From positions 14,502,549 through 14,566,548 of the forward strand of contig NC_059409.1 in NCBI RefSeq assembly GCF_905220565.1: 64,000 bases of DNA. Direction: 5' to 3'. The notes below the pieces were generated by a model. It did no database searches and was not told where the DNA came from. It saw only the letters and a program-made list of their open reading frames with translations. Every line of letters starts with the position of its first letter. Positions within the stretch are counted from its first letter, which is position 1. This document shows positions 1-10,115 of the stretch, in pieces. Made by a program: the position numbers and the translations under genes. Origin of the DNA: Melitaea cinxia (Eukaryota > Arthropoda > Insecta > Lepidoptera > Nymphalidae).

Positions 1-153
1 CAGACATGCCAGCCCCATATATGCCCTTCATATTATTTATATGAAGTTGATATGATTTAATTCTTTACAATTTAGGATTAAAAACATTACGGTCAATGTT
101 TTAAAAATGGAATATATAACCCCGATATAATGTTCTATTTTTTTTTAAATTAA

Positions 154-388
154 ACTAGGTCCTGATGGTAAGCGATTACCGTAGCATATACACCTGCAAT
201 AATATAAGTAATGCAAGCGCTGTCCGACCCTACCCCCAATTCGCCCAAGGAGCTCTAGTCACCACATGGACACAACACTGCTTGACAATATTATTTAGCT
301 GTGTTCTTCTCTAAGGTTGAGGTACTTTACCAGTCGGGCTGCTCAAGATTTTGAGCACGATATTTATTGCTGTTCCCTACCTGAGTTG
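154..388 (-). mobile_element. SINE-A copy, 3' end internally deleted
   Basis: On the minus strand this reads from the TGAGGTAGGG-like start at the right to ACCTAGT at the left, matching the other SINE-A copies over most of its length. About 20 bases normally lying between ACCTAG and the CCTGATGG block are missing. No duplication of the target was identified. The family may correspond to the Metulj SINE described in Heliconius, but that is from memory and unchecked. Confidence 0.75.
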
Positions 389-670
389 ACTACCGATACC
401 CATACAAAAGTATGGTAAGTTGTTTAAGGTGTTGTATGACGAGTTATACAGCATACGATAGAATTACATTAGGATGTCTTTTAAATATCTTTTCATCAGT
501 GATATACACCCTTGTATATCTATATATTCCACGTATTTCACCTACACACTGCCAAAATGAGATTGTGTAAGTTTGCAGACAACTGTCAGACAACTTTAAA
601 TGATATAGAATTGTTAAGTAAAATCTAAATTTTGCATAAATTACTTTAAGAACGATTTATTTTAAATAAT
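389..670. other. AT-rich stretch without recognised feature
   Basis: No open frame with a recognisable protein and no match to the repeat families of this window. Confidence 0.5.
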
Positions 671-795
671 TTTTAATATCATAACAAAAATCGACTGTTC
701 CAGCGGGGATCGAACCTGCATATTCGACTGACCGTGTCGATGCATTTTAGCCAATTGAGCTATTGTATGGAACGATTTTGATATGATATTAAAAA
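671..795 (-). other. tRNA-like sequence inside a 23-bp inverted repeat
   Basis: On the minus strand the core has an A-box-like TAGCTCAATTGG, a 5-bp anticodon-type stem TCGAC/GTCGA closing a 7-base loop, and a B-box GGTTCGATCCC, followed by an end that pairs GTTCCA with TGGAAC. The loop has C where position 33 of a tRNA should be U, the seventh acceptor pair and the middle pair of the T stem fail, so a working tRNA gene is unlikely. The core is bracketed by arms at 671-693 and 773-795 (TTTTAATATCAT... and its near complement), giving one long hairpin. Likely a tRNA-derived or foldback repeat; a decayed tRNA gene is the alternative. Confidence 0.5.
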
Positions 796-1294
796 ATGTT
801 TCTATTTCCTAATGTGTGGGTAAAACAAAAATAAATAATATGAATTATTCTAAATAATTTTGAAAGTTATACACCCTTGTCAGATACAAGTACATATTTC
901 AAATTAAAGCAGATAAAATTGCGGCTAGAGAGTAGTAAATGATTAGGATGATAAGTTCAATCTAATGGATCTCAGATGAAATTACGTCCGACAGAAGCTA
1001 GTCCCACTTAACTCAATTAATATACCGTTTCTCTGATTAAATAATAAATTCCCTTCCTTTGAAGTGTACGTACTCATTCTTGGACTCTCGAAATCATTCT
1101 AACTACTGTATATAATTATGAAACAATTTACGGAGAACGAATTCATCCCGTGACTATGGTTGCTGTAAAGTACCCGGAACGTCGGGCATATAAAAAAATG
1201 TAATAAACCGCGGTAAAATCCGAAAAAGTTGTTATATTACAATGAGTGAAATTCGCGTAAACAATAGAAAATTTTTGTATATTATAATTACCAG
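796..1294. other. AT-rich stretch without recognised feature
   Basis: Nothing with recognisable coding potential. The short open frame on the minus strand over 1143-1340 has no domain signature and runs into repeat F debris. Confidence 0.5.
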
Positions 1295-1800
1295 ACTTCA
1301 AAAAATGGAGGTTCTTAATTTGACTGTTTTCTTTTACCAACTTTAAAAAAGGCAGAGGTTCTCAATTTGAGTGTATTTTTTTTGTTAAGAACTTTTTACT
1401 GGGTGAACCGATTTTGATGTTTTTTTTTTTAAATTTAAATTTAAATTTGATCGCGACAAGTACAATTTGAGTTATCTTTAATATTGCGTATTTTTTCATC
1501 TGGCAACATAGGTATGTTATTTGTCGATATAATAGTCTGTTTTTTTTTTCATTAGCTAGCAAATACAATTAATATGTGGTTTCCCTCATATTTTTTTACG
1601 AGGTATACCGGTGTTGATCATTCTTATTTTATTCGAAAGTTGGTGCTTATCGCGTTGTCTCATTTAAAGTCTTTATTCTTTATTTATTCATCTTAAAATT
1701 GGACGAGATCTGACGATTCGTTTTGTAGTTATCTTAAATAATGTTTATTAAACTATACTTGTCGATGTAGATGGAATTCGGATTATTTTTTGTTTGAGAA
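1295..1800 (+). repeat. Repeat F debris, two partial copies
   Basis: A short fragment (about 1295-1330, CTTCAAAAAATGGAGG) is followed at about 1345-1800 by a longer diverged copy with the family landmarks in order: GAGGTTCTCAATTT, ACTTTTTACTGGGTG, a poly(T) tract, then CTTGTCGATGTAGATGGAATTCGG near the end. Open frames here are shadows of the repeat. Confidence 0.6.
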
Positions 1801-3509
1801 AAAAATACAATTTTTAAAACAATACAATTCTTATTTTACTCATACGTAAGCTCGCCGATTTCTCTCAGAGGTTTTTTACTCATACTTACGTTTCTAAACC
1901 TTGAGATTTACAACTTTTTCTCTTAAATACTTTGAGGCTTACTTGACAGCGTAAGAGGAGTAAGAGCTCTGTGGTGATTATGTTGAATAATTAAATTAAA
2001 TTAAAATCCACAGCATTATTTCAATAATAAAAAAAAAACACTATCTTAAGTTCTTCCCATGTGTGTGCTATTTATGTATGTTATTAGTGTATATTAGTCA
2101 AGTTTAATGTAGTTATCACCTATAATTAGAGTTACATTCAGACTCTACTGTTATTGTATATGTACTTGAAATATGGTGTATACTTTGTTTGTGTTCTATA
2201 AATAAATAAATAAATAAATTGACGAAAAAAGCAAAGACGAGTTCTCAATGGCAATTCGTCCTCGCTATCTAGACTAACAAGTATTCTCAATTAGTAGCTG
2301 TAAATGCTTCCTTACGATTTGTATAGCTGGGTTTGGGTTAGTCTTTACCTAGATATATTTATAATTACATTGAAAGAATTGATAATTGTGTTGTTGTTGT
2401 ACAAACTAAACTTAGTACGCGTATAAATTTACAAATTGTCCCAAGCGTTATGCCTTTAAAAAAGTGAATTTTACGCGTTTTTGCAACATTTTTCAATAAT
2501 GCTTCACTTGTATTGGACATAGCGTGATGTTACGTAGCCTTTAATCTTCCTCAATAAAATAAAATAAAGTATTTTTTCATTTCGAGTCCGAAGTTCCAAA
2601 AGAACCTACTACTTAAAGAAATTCAGAAATTTAAAATTCATTAGTATAGTTTTTTTTTAAATATACAATGATAGGCTTGCGTTTGACCACTATTTCACCT
2701 GATGATAAGTGAAAATGCGGTCTAAGACACTTTATACTATTAGTAGGTGAAGATGCGTGTATGTGTATTTAAATTTACTGAAAACAATTATTATATAGCT
2801 GCATTAAAAACCATATGTATGATGGTCAAAGTACTGATGTTGAGTTGTGACCGTGAAAGCTCAACAACTTGTTACACCGCTAAAATTGTAGATCAACCAT
2901 TTATTTCAGACTATGGTTGATACAGTAATGTAGTCTTTATGTGATAACAAGACAAAAGACAAGTTTTACGATTATATATTTCAAAAACTCTTAAATAACG
3001 AACTAGATCATTTAATAGTAGCCGATAAAGTGTATGTTGTGAATCGGTCTGCTGTTAAAGTTTAGTGTATAACTGTTCTTTGAAAAGAAAACGCATTCAG
3101 TTTATCCCTAGAAACATATTTAGGTGTATTGCGATAAGTAAAAAATGGCTCAGTCGTTAAAACCTTACGGCATGTGCTTATCAACGTTCGTCGTTTTAAA
3201 ACTTAACAATATGTAATGAAAAAAAAACAACAGTATTTACTGCCAACCTTAATAGTCTACTTATCACTAATTTTGCAAGTATATTGATTGACTGACTCTT
3301 TGTCGTAATTAGCAGTGACTCTGATTTCTACTACCGGGTTAAGGTTGTAAGGTCACGTCGCTAATCTAAGTGTAATGTATATTTATTTATGTAGTCATTA
3401 CTTATATGTTCATTTATAACAAAATTAAGTTATTCAATGATAATATAGATCGTGTAAAACACATATACTCGTAAAGATAGGATTCTAATAATTCGTATTA
3501 TGTTTATAT
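1801..3509. other. AT-rich stretch; (TAAA)n tract at 2197-2219
   Basis: No gene recognised. The segment ending TGTTCTATAAATAAATAAAT at about 2219 resembles the 3' end of a polyadenylated transcript or of a LINE with a tetranucleotide tail, but no upstream coding sequence was found. Other parts show no repeat match. Confidence 0.45.
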
Positions 3510-3529
3510 ATGTGTCGCAAAGGTCACAT

Positions 3530-3767
3530 CACTAGTTTGTGCTGTTTCGCTGGCGGTTGCGGGCTCGGCACATGACAAACATTTGTATTGGCCATGCATA
3601 CAAACATTTGTATTGATGTTTGCCGTGGTCTGGGTGTTTGTGCAGTCCTTGTGGGTGTCCTCACCGTTCCTCGGAGGGCACGTTAAGCCGTCGGTCCCGG
3701 TTGTTATCATGTACACCTGATAGCGATCTTTACTCATAGTAAGGATTATGTAACCCAACTCGCATAT
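3530..3767 (+). mobile_element. SINE-B copy, tail missing
   Basis: The head CGCTGGCGGTTGCGGGCTCG is followed by CACATGACAAACATTTGTA, then the GCACGTTAAGCCGTCGG and CATGTACACCTGATAGCGAT blocks of the SINE-B body. The B-box is damaged (GGGCTCGGC) and a short segment around ACAAACATTTGTATTG is duplicated. Similarity stops at CCCAACTCGCAT, before the RTE-like tail. A minus-strand open frame over it is a shadow. Confidence 0.75.
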
Positions 3768-4273
3768 AAAAAAATAAATAAAAAAATACTGAAAAACGGA
3801 TAAAAAGATTTCCTAAGTAACAATAGGTTAAGTGTATATCGTAAGGAGGCCAAGTAGGTCATAAGTGTACATATACGGTAACTTGAAAATAAGTGTAAAT
3901 ATATTGTAGATAGCAAGTTACTGTATGTATAAACATCGATAATAATAATAATAATTAAGGTAAGGTGGAATATAATAAAAAATAAAAAATAAAAATAAAA
4001 ACATTTAAAAAAGAAACAAAAAAATATCTATATCTTTTTGCATGTAAGATATCGTAATTTTGGTCGGTCGACTCACGACTGCATTAGTGACACTAAGTTA
4101 GAATAATTGGTTCTCTTGATGTAAGATGCAGTTTTGTAAGTACCATGTAGCGATTATTTACAAAAATAAAAATTGGAGTAACAAAAGCACGGACATTATA
4201 AACTTGTGGATATATCTTTATTTATTTATATTCTATTTTATATCTATAATCTATAATATATATAAACGCGAAA
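3768..4273. other. AT-rich stretch without recognised feature
   Basis: Contains short runs of ATA and AAAT (3944-4010) and no recognisable protein or repeat family. Confidence 0.45.
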
Positions 4274-4322
4274 GGTCACTCATCACGAAATCTCCAAAAC
4301 TATAACAGATAGGCTCCTTATA

Positions 4323-5225
4323 CCCGAGTAGAAATTTTTTCGACTTCCTGAGAAGGACCGGACCAGGCATGCCTGATCAGGATTAGATAAGGCATGTAAC
4401 GCAGATGATTGGTCTGGACCCGATCAGGAAATCTTATCTCATCCTGATCAGGTCCAGATCAGGAAATCTCATCTCATCCTGATCAGCCGGTTCGGTCCGG
4501 TCCTTTTAAAAAACACGAATGTATATTCTTGAAAAAATTGTTTAACAAAAAACAGCGAATTGATATTGTAAATGTTACTTAACATAATTATTATGATATT
4601 TATTTCCTTTTATTTTTTTCAGTGTATTATTTATTTGTGTTTTTACTTTAAATATTAATTATTTTTATTTATTTTTATGTTATTAATTAATTATTATTAT
4701 TATTAATTAAATTTTATTTATTAACTTGTAATAATTAACTACTAATTAACTATTTCCTATTACTTACTACTGCTCCACTGTATAGAAATGAACTCCCTGC
4801 TAGACTGTCCTGATAACTGTATATATACTAAGTGCGCTTAAAAACATTAATAGCGCGATTCAGGCTCAGTTCGCGTAATTTCTTTCAGGCTATCCTGATC
4901 TGGACCAGACCTGGTCCTGATGAAGTATGCCTTACCATACTTGGTTATATTTTACATCAGTCTATCCTTGTCTGGACCGGACCTGGTCCTGATCCAGTAT
5001 GCCTTACCATACTTGATTATATTTTACATCAGGCTATCCTTGTCTGGACCGGACCTGGTCCTGATCCAGTATGCCTTACCATACTTGATTATATTTTACA
5101 TCAGGCTATCTTTTTCTGGACCGGACCTGGTCCTGATAGAGCTTGCCGGATCAGGCGTACCTTATCCTATCCTGATCCGGTCCAGATACATGATCTGGTT
5201 GAGCCTGACCTTTTTTCTACTCGGG
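4323..5225. mobile_element. Non-autonomous TA-flanked DNA element with internal minisatellite
   Basis: The ends are inverted: CCCGAGTAGAAA at the left and its exact complement TTTCTACTCGGG at the right (12 bp), each next to TA (4321-4322 and 5226-5227). The empty site in the paralogue near 7470 reads CTTATAAAAC, so a single TA was duplicated, as in Tc1/mariner-type insertion. Near each end are clusters of CCTGATCAGG-like GATC palindromes, and the middle is very AT-rich. No transposase is encoded; the two overlapping forward frames at 4832-5275 arise from the 72-bp tandem repeat and are not called as genes. Confidence 0.75.
4886..5139 (+). repeat. 72-bp minisatellite, about 3.5 units
   Basis: The landmark TCTGGACC(A/G)GACCTGG recurs at 4899, 4971, 5043 and 5115, a constant 72-bp step. 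Each unit contains the inverted pairs AGTATG/CATACT and GGACC/GGTCC. Because 72 is divisible by three, two forward frames stay open through the array, which explains the apparent ORFs. Confidence 0.9.
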
Positions 5226-5330
5226 TAGGACGTAGACATCCGCTTAGAACGGATTTTACGAAACTCGACCACTAAGGGGGTAAAACGGTGTTTGGAAATT
5301 TCTATCAAAGTCCTATGTTTTTGAAGTAAG

Positions 5331-5557
5331 TGTTAACGCCTTGCAAGCGTGTGACACACACACATTTGCATACGTCGACCGATTCATCGGGCGCGCCCGC
5401 TGCGGCGACCCGCTCACTTCATTCTCGTTGACGATTGTACAAACACACATTTATGTACCTTATTTTTACTTACGTATTAAATTGTCTTACTTTTGATATT
5501 GAGTTTGAATACTACCACAAGCGAGCACCCACCAACGCAGACGACCAATTCCATACA
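5331..5557 (+). repeat. Left LTR of the BEL/Pao element
   Basis: 227 bp, TG...CA boundaries, read base for base identical to the right LTR. A GC-rich block (GGGCGCGCCCGCTGCGG) near 5389 stands out from the AT-rich surroundings and may belong to the promoter region. Confidence 0.92.
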
Positions 5558-5560
5558 TTT

Positions 5561-5578
5561 TGGTTCATCGAGCCGAAG
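5561..5578 (+). other. Putative tRNA primer-binding site
   Basis: TGGTTCATCGAGCCG starts three bases after the left LTR. A TGG start is expected where the 3' CCA of a primer tRNA anneals. The specific tRNA was not identified. Confidence 0.5.
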
Positions 5579-6349
5579 CTTTAAAGAAAAAATCAGTGCA
5601 TATTCATAAAGATTTGGAATAAAGGAAACGAGCGAATCGACGTGGCGTGTTCGCAACGGAAAGTTACCTATGCTGGATTGGATACGACCTTGCACCTACC
5701 TTGAAATTTGAAGTGCATAATATAGTAAGGATATCGGGTGGCGTTATTGTAAGTTCGTTCCAATTATTTCCCTATTAATAACCATTATTTCATATATTTT
5801 TTAAAATCACTTCTTTAAACAAAGGTTCTTATTCATTTAATTTCCAAATTATTTAAATCTACACCAGTAGATACTTAAGGTATTAATCGTCACGTTTCTT
5901 ACCCTTTGGGGATGAGCAGACATAAAAAATAATTTATATAGTCATAAAAATAAACCTACCTATTTATTACCTATTATAAAGTAGCTACTGCTTCATATTA
6001 TTTATTCATTTTACTTCATATTTAAAATATTAAGATAAAAAGAATTATTATAATGCAAATAAATTACATTTAATTATCTATTTATTATATTCATATACGT
6101 TTTGTCTATTTCAGAGGTTTTGATTCGGATTAATCGTTTTGTGTGTGGATTGTGTTTAACGAATAGTGGGTAATTATTGCTATTACGCATTCCAGCCGAT
6201 CGCGATTGTGACGCATGACCGCTTACTGCCGCTACCTACCCACTTGCTGTGCGGAATTGGTTGCCGACCGGTATTGCATCAGCCGAAGGCGCTGTCGGCT
6301 ACTCGCATCGCACGCTTAGCTTTTTTACCTAGCTGCGTACATTTACTGA
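5579..6349. other. Interior of BEL/Pao element, no recognisable domain
   Basis: AT-rich to about 6150, then a more GC-balanced part to 6349 that may be decayed upstream integrase or unrelated fill. The short forward frame at 6166-6354 gave no convincing match to integrase zinc-binding or catalytic motifs. Confidence 0.5.
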
Positions 6350-7062
6350 ACTGATTTTGTAGGCGCCTGCAATGAGCTCGCAAAATTCCTTAAACAAAGT
6401 TCTGATTATATAGCTTCTAAGGCTGCAGACTCTTCAATTAATTTTAAATTTTATCCAGCGTATAGCCCCCATTTTAATGGATTAGCCGAGGGTTCCGTAA
6501 AGTCTGTCAAACACCACCTAAAGCGAGTAGTGTCTTTAGCTAATTTAACTTATGAAGAAATGAACACAGTCCTCATACATATCGAGGCCATCTTAAACTC
6601 AAGACCTCTTACTCCGATGTCGTTAGATCCATCTGATCTTATTGCTCTTACTCCATCTCATTTTTTAATTGGACGAACATTTACGTCACTCCCGAATCCT
6701 GAGGTCAAAGAAACCGCTGCACTACATACACTCTCACGTTATATGAGAATGCAGAAACTGAAGACTCATTTCTGGAATCGTTTTTATATGGAATATATAA
6801 CAGAACTACAGAAGAGGCAGAAATGGCAAAGAAAAGGCGGACAGCTGAACCTTGGCGAGATGGTGCTGATCAAGGATGACCGGCTGCCTCCTAATCAATG
6901 GCGTCTGGGACGAGTGACAAATATTTATCCCGGTTCTGACGGAGTGGCTCAGTAGCAGACGTGATTACCACTTCGGGATCTGTACGACGTGCCTTCAACA
7001 GACTGTGCCCGCTGCCAGTGATGGATCAACAGAACTTCGTTCCTGGGGCGGCAACTTGTTAA
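6350..7062 (+). pseudogene. BEL/Pao integrase, C-terminal part, one frameshift
   Basis: An open frame from 6350 begins DFVGACNELAKFL, the segment that follows the second catalytic Asp region of BEL/Pao integrases, continues through YSPHFNGLAEGSVKS (which holds the third acidic residue) and LTPSHFLIGRTFTSLP, a hallmark of the integrase tail typical of BEL/Pao polyproteins, and ends at a TAG at 6953-6955. The reading resumes one frame over, from ADVITTSGSV to a TAA at 7060-7062, so a single missing base near 6950 broke it. The final codons TGT TAA are the first six bases of the right LTR. The N-terminal two thirds of the polyprotein are absent. Not expected to be functional. Confidence 0.8.
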
Positions 7063-7283
7063 CGCCTTGCAAGCGTGTGACACACACACATTTGCATACG
7101 TCGACCGATTCATCGGGCGCGCCCGCTGCGGCGACCCGCTCACTTCATTCTCGTTGACGATTGTACAAACACACATTTATGTACCTTATTTTTACTTACG
7201 TATTAAATTGTCTTACTTTTGATATTGAGTTTGAATACTACCACAAGCGAGCACCCACCAACGCAGACGACCAATTCCATACA
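7057..7283 (+). repeat. Right LTR of the BEL/Pao element
   Basis: 227 bp, identical to the left LTR by direct reading. It is preceded by CCTGGGGCGGCAACT, a weak candidate for the polypurine tract. Confidence 0.92.
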
Positions 7284-7396
7284 GTAAGATACTTGAAATT
7301 TAAAATGTATGCTCTATGTGATGGTGAGGAGCTGTCCAAATAATGTATCTTTAGAAATCAATACCCTTTTGGGGTTAAAACTGGGGATGGTAGGTT

Positions 7397-7632
7397 GACT
7401 CACTCATCACAAAAATCTCCGAAACTATAACAGCTACAAACCTGAAACTTGGCAGTTAGGTTCCTTATAAAACAAAGACATCCGCTAAGAATAGATTTTA
7501 CGAAACTTGACTCCTAAGGGGATAGAACGGGGGTTGGAAGTTTCTATGAAAGTCCTATGTTTTTGAAGTAAAATGCTTGAAATTTAAAATGTATGCTCTA
7601 TAGATGTTGAGGAGGTGTCCAAATAATGCATC
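7397..7632 (+). repeat. Repeat I copy 2, uninterrupted
   Basis: Runs from GACTCACTCATCAC to GTCCAAATAATGCATC without interruption and serves as the empty-site reference for both insertions in copy 1. Confidence 0.75.
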
Positions 7633-7664
7633 GTAATATATATGTATATATAAGAGAAAGTTCA

Positions 7665-7900
7665 CTGACTCACTCATCACGAGAACTTAAAAACTGCTGG
7701 ATGGTCCATCCATCCAGAATGGACAAAGATTAAATTTGGCAGGGAGGTAGATTATAGTTATTAGACGTCCGCTAAGAACGGATTTTGCGATATTCCACCG
7801 CTAAGGGAGTTTAATTGGGGTTGATAGTTTGTATGAAACATACACAGCAGCTATAAGTTCGCCTGATAGGTTATTTATACTGCAACCTGAAAATAAAGAC
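7665..7900 (+). repeat. Repeat I copy 3, diverged
   Basis: Shares GACTCACTCATCACGAGAA, GACGTCCGCTAAGAACGGAT and GATAGTTTGTATGAAA with copies 1 and 2. It contains the local palindromic stretch GGATGGTCCATCCATCC at about 7699. Confidence 0.65.
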
Positions 7901-8157
7901 ACTATTTGTGGTGTATAGAGAGGTTTTATAAAAATAACTATTAAATGATATTAGATTGTGCCTTTTAAAAAGTTACTCAGTGTGATAGGCATTTCAAGTG
8001 ACTAAAATACAAAAATAATTCGGAGCGGTCAATTTTTGATATGATATTCAAAAATGTTTAAAAAAATAATTTGCGTTAAACATCTTAATAGGAATGCATA
8101 TCTTCATAATCACGCGGACGTAGTCGCGGGCAACAGTTAGTGTATTATAAAACAAAA

Positions 8158-8350
8158 TCCCCAAAAGTGTATGTGATCGATTCCCTCAAAATTTACTGAA
8201 CGGATTTTCATACGGTCTCACCAGTGGAGAATGGGCTTCAAGAGGAAGATTTACGGAACGCCGATTTTGATGAGAGTTTCACTGGAAGTTTGTCGGGAAA
8301 ATTTTGTGACACACTGATTTCAACGCGGGCGAAGCCGCGGCCATGGCTAG
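8158..8350 (+). mobile_element. Small Helitron-like element (H2-related)
   Basis: Starts TCCCCAAAAG, ends GCCATGGCTAG, with the hairpin CGCGGGCGAAGCCGCG shortly before the end and AT repeats after it. TC start, CTAG end and subterminal hairpin are the structural marks of Helitrons. It encodes nothing; the open frame at 8224-8418 is incidental. Confidence 0.65.
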
Positions 8351-8361
8351 TATATATATAT

Positions 8362-8463
8362 AAACCAACTCGCATTGAAGTAGCGTGGAGATTAAGCTCT
8401 AATCCTTCTCCTACATAGGGAAAGAGGTCTATGCCCAGCAGTGGGATATTACAGGCTGTAGCG
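8362..8463 (+). mobile_element. SINE-B, 5'-truncated copy
   Basis: Only the last 100 bases remain: AACTCGCATTGAAGTAGCG, GATTAAGCTCTAATCCTTCTC and the tail GGTCTATGCCCAGCAGTGGG. Truncation from the 5' side is typical of reverse transcription primed at the target. Confidence 0.75.
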
Positions 8464-8855
8464 ATTATCTCAATATTCTATTACAAGTTGGCGAGTAAAG
8501 GCATAGATGTTTAGTTTAAAGAAACGGTCTATTACTTAATTGACTGTCGCTACTAACAACTCTAGATTGAAAAAAAAAATCGTTATCCAATTCCGACTGC
8601 ACTTGCTTTGCTCAACGTCTGGTCACGCTCTTACGTCGGCGGTTGTACTAGATTATTTTTTTAGGTTTAAAATTGATATTTCTATTTCACTTAAAATTTT
8701 GTTTTAAACATCTTGTAGGTTTTCTTTAGTTTCTTAGTTTGTATACGTAGTATACAATAGTTGTATGCGCAACTTCGTTCGCAGTTACACATTGTCCATT
8801 CAAGCCACCGATCCATAATGACTTTTAGTATGAAAAGTATTCAGTGTCTGTTATG
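8464..8855. other. Unassigned AT-rich stretch
   Basis: No gene or known family seen. The segment around 8600-8650 is less AT-rich but has no open frame. Confidence 0.4.
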
Positions 8856-8857
8856 TG

Positions 8858-9470
8858 TGCGAGATTTAAGTACTCGTATTAACTTCGTTTGAAAATTATA
8901 AAAATTAAAATCTCAAAATCAAATTGTTTAATTTCGCGACAAGGTTTTATATCCTATAAAATGTCGTTATATGATGATAGTAAGTTTTAAAGGAATCGTT
9001 TATTTAAGTCTTTTTAGCGCATTTACAATAAAAAGTATTTTAAAAAGTTTTTTACTTTTAATTTTTTTTCATTTGTAGGAATAACAAACTTAGTCCGCCA
9101 TCTTTAGTAGTCTACCTTACCTATTGGATTTCAAGTAACGTCACTTTATTTTTCGAGTTAATCTCAGTAAGGGCTTTCATTTGATACTCATATTGTAAGA
9201 GTGCGTTAAAAATAACTACTTCGTCATTTTGGGTGTTCCTCCATGTTGGATTCAGAAAAACGTCACAAAGACATTACACACCCAAACTTAACGTGTGTAC
9301 AAAATGTCAGCTAAATTGGTATGTTTCAAAAATTATATTACAAAATTCCGGTCTATCAAACATAAAATATATATTTACATACTTACGTTGCAAGTAAAAC
9401 AAAAGCTTTTAAAAAATGTTTAGTCTTGCTTAGAAGAAAAAGATATAGACTTTCTTAACTTTTGTCCTTA
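8858..9470 (+). repeat. Diverged TIR-M-like element
   Basis: Contains GCGAGATTTAAGTACTCGTATTAAC near 8858, then interior blocks matching the TIR-M element at 62-63 kb: TTTTTCGAGTTAATCTCAGTAAGGG, TTAAAAATAACTACTTCGTCATTTTG (partial) and TTACATACTTACGTTGCAAGTAAAA. Clear inverted ends were not found, so boundaries are rough. Confidence 0.5.
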
Positions 9471-9767
9471 AAACGAAATTAAAGATTTTGTTTACTTTAA
9501 CTTATAAAACTTGTCTAATTTGCTTAAAATATTAATAAAGTATTTCGCTTCTAAATTAATTTTTAAAGTTCTCTCTCTAATGAGTTTTTTTCTTAACGAC
9601 GAAAAAATTAATACAATGAATGTATGATTCTCTGTTAAAAGGAAAAATTTTACTTCGTAAATCTTAGACAATATCAATGTAAATATTAGGACGTGAGTAA
9701 AATACTCAAAATTGAAAAACCAATATGTTTAAACATACTTATAATTGTCTTACTTCTCAAGTAAGAC
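9471..9767. other. AT-rich stretch without recognised feature
   Basis: The minus-strand open frame over 9492-9677 is rich in Lys, Ile, Asn and Phe as expected of AT-rich noncoding sequence. Confidence 0.45.
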
Positions 9768-9840
9768 TACTAGCCCCTCGCTCGCGGCTTCGTCCGCGTG
9801 AATCAGGTACAAACCGTGTGGTTTTCGATCTTCCGTTTAA
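9768..9840 (-). repeat. Helitron-like terminus fragment
   Basis: CTAGCCCCTCGCTCGCGGCTTCGTCCGCGTG carries, on the minus strand, the CGCGGACGAAGCCGCG hairpin and CTAG end of H2-like Helitrons. The other end was not found. Confidence 0.45.
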
Positions 9841-9860
9841 AGATATATTTTTTTATACAA

Positions 9861-10115
9861 CTAGGTCGGCAAACAAGCGTACAGCTCACCGGATGGTAAG
9901 CGATCACCGTAGCTTATGGACGACTGCAACACCAGAAGCATCGCAAACGTGTTGCTGACCCTATCCACAACTCTCCCAGGAGCTCTGACTTACCTACTCA
10001 TTACAGGCTTGAGACCAGTATTATTTAGCTGTGATCTTCTGTAAGGTACTATTTCCGTAGTCGGGCTGCTCCAGATTTTGAGCAGGATATTTCCTGCTGT
10101 ACTCTACCTCAATAG
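9861..10115 (-). mobile_element. SINE-A copy
   Basis: Near complete on the minus strand, from CTATTGAGGTAGAG at 10115 to GCCGACCTAG at 9861, followed by an A-rich tail (T-rich on plus). Confidence 0.85.

Larger units (their letters stand above)
5331..7283 (+). mobile_element. BEL/Pao LTR retrotransposon, internally deleted
   Basis: Two identical 227-bp direct repeats, each beginning TGTTAACG and ending CCATACA, bound a 1,499-bp interior. The element is flanked by the 5-bp duplication GTAAG (5326-5330 and 7284-7288) and splits repeat I at GAAGTAA. The interior keeps a primer-binding-type TGGTTCATCGAGCC just after the left LTR and the C-terminal part of a BEL/Pao integrase; gag, protease and reverse transcriptase are absent. 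Autonomous family members are usually 5-7 kb, so this is a deletion derivative that could only move using enzymes from another copy. Identical LTRs and an intact duplication indicate a recent insertion. Confidence 0.9.
4274..7350 (+). repeat. Repeat I copy 1, split by two insertions
   Basis: Three pieces, 4274-4322, 5226-5330 and 7284-7350, line up end to end with the uninterrupted copy at 7397-7632: CACTCATCAC..CTCCTTATA, then GACATCCGCT..TTTTTGAAGTAA, then ACTTGAAATTTAAAATGTAT..GTCCAAATAATG. The two breaks are filled by the TA-flanked element and by the BEL/Pao element. The class of repeat I itself is not known to me. Confidence 0.75.

Noticed and set aside
671..795. A functional tRNA gene
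   Set aside because: The loop lacks U33, one acceptor pair and one T-stem pair fail, and the whole sits in an inverted repeat.
4832..5275. Overlapping forward open frames of 147 and 102 codons
   Set aside because: They are produced by a 72-bp tandem repeat whose period is divisible by three, inside a noncoding transposable element.
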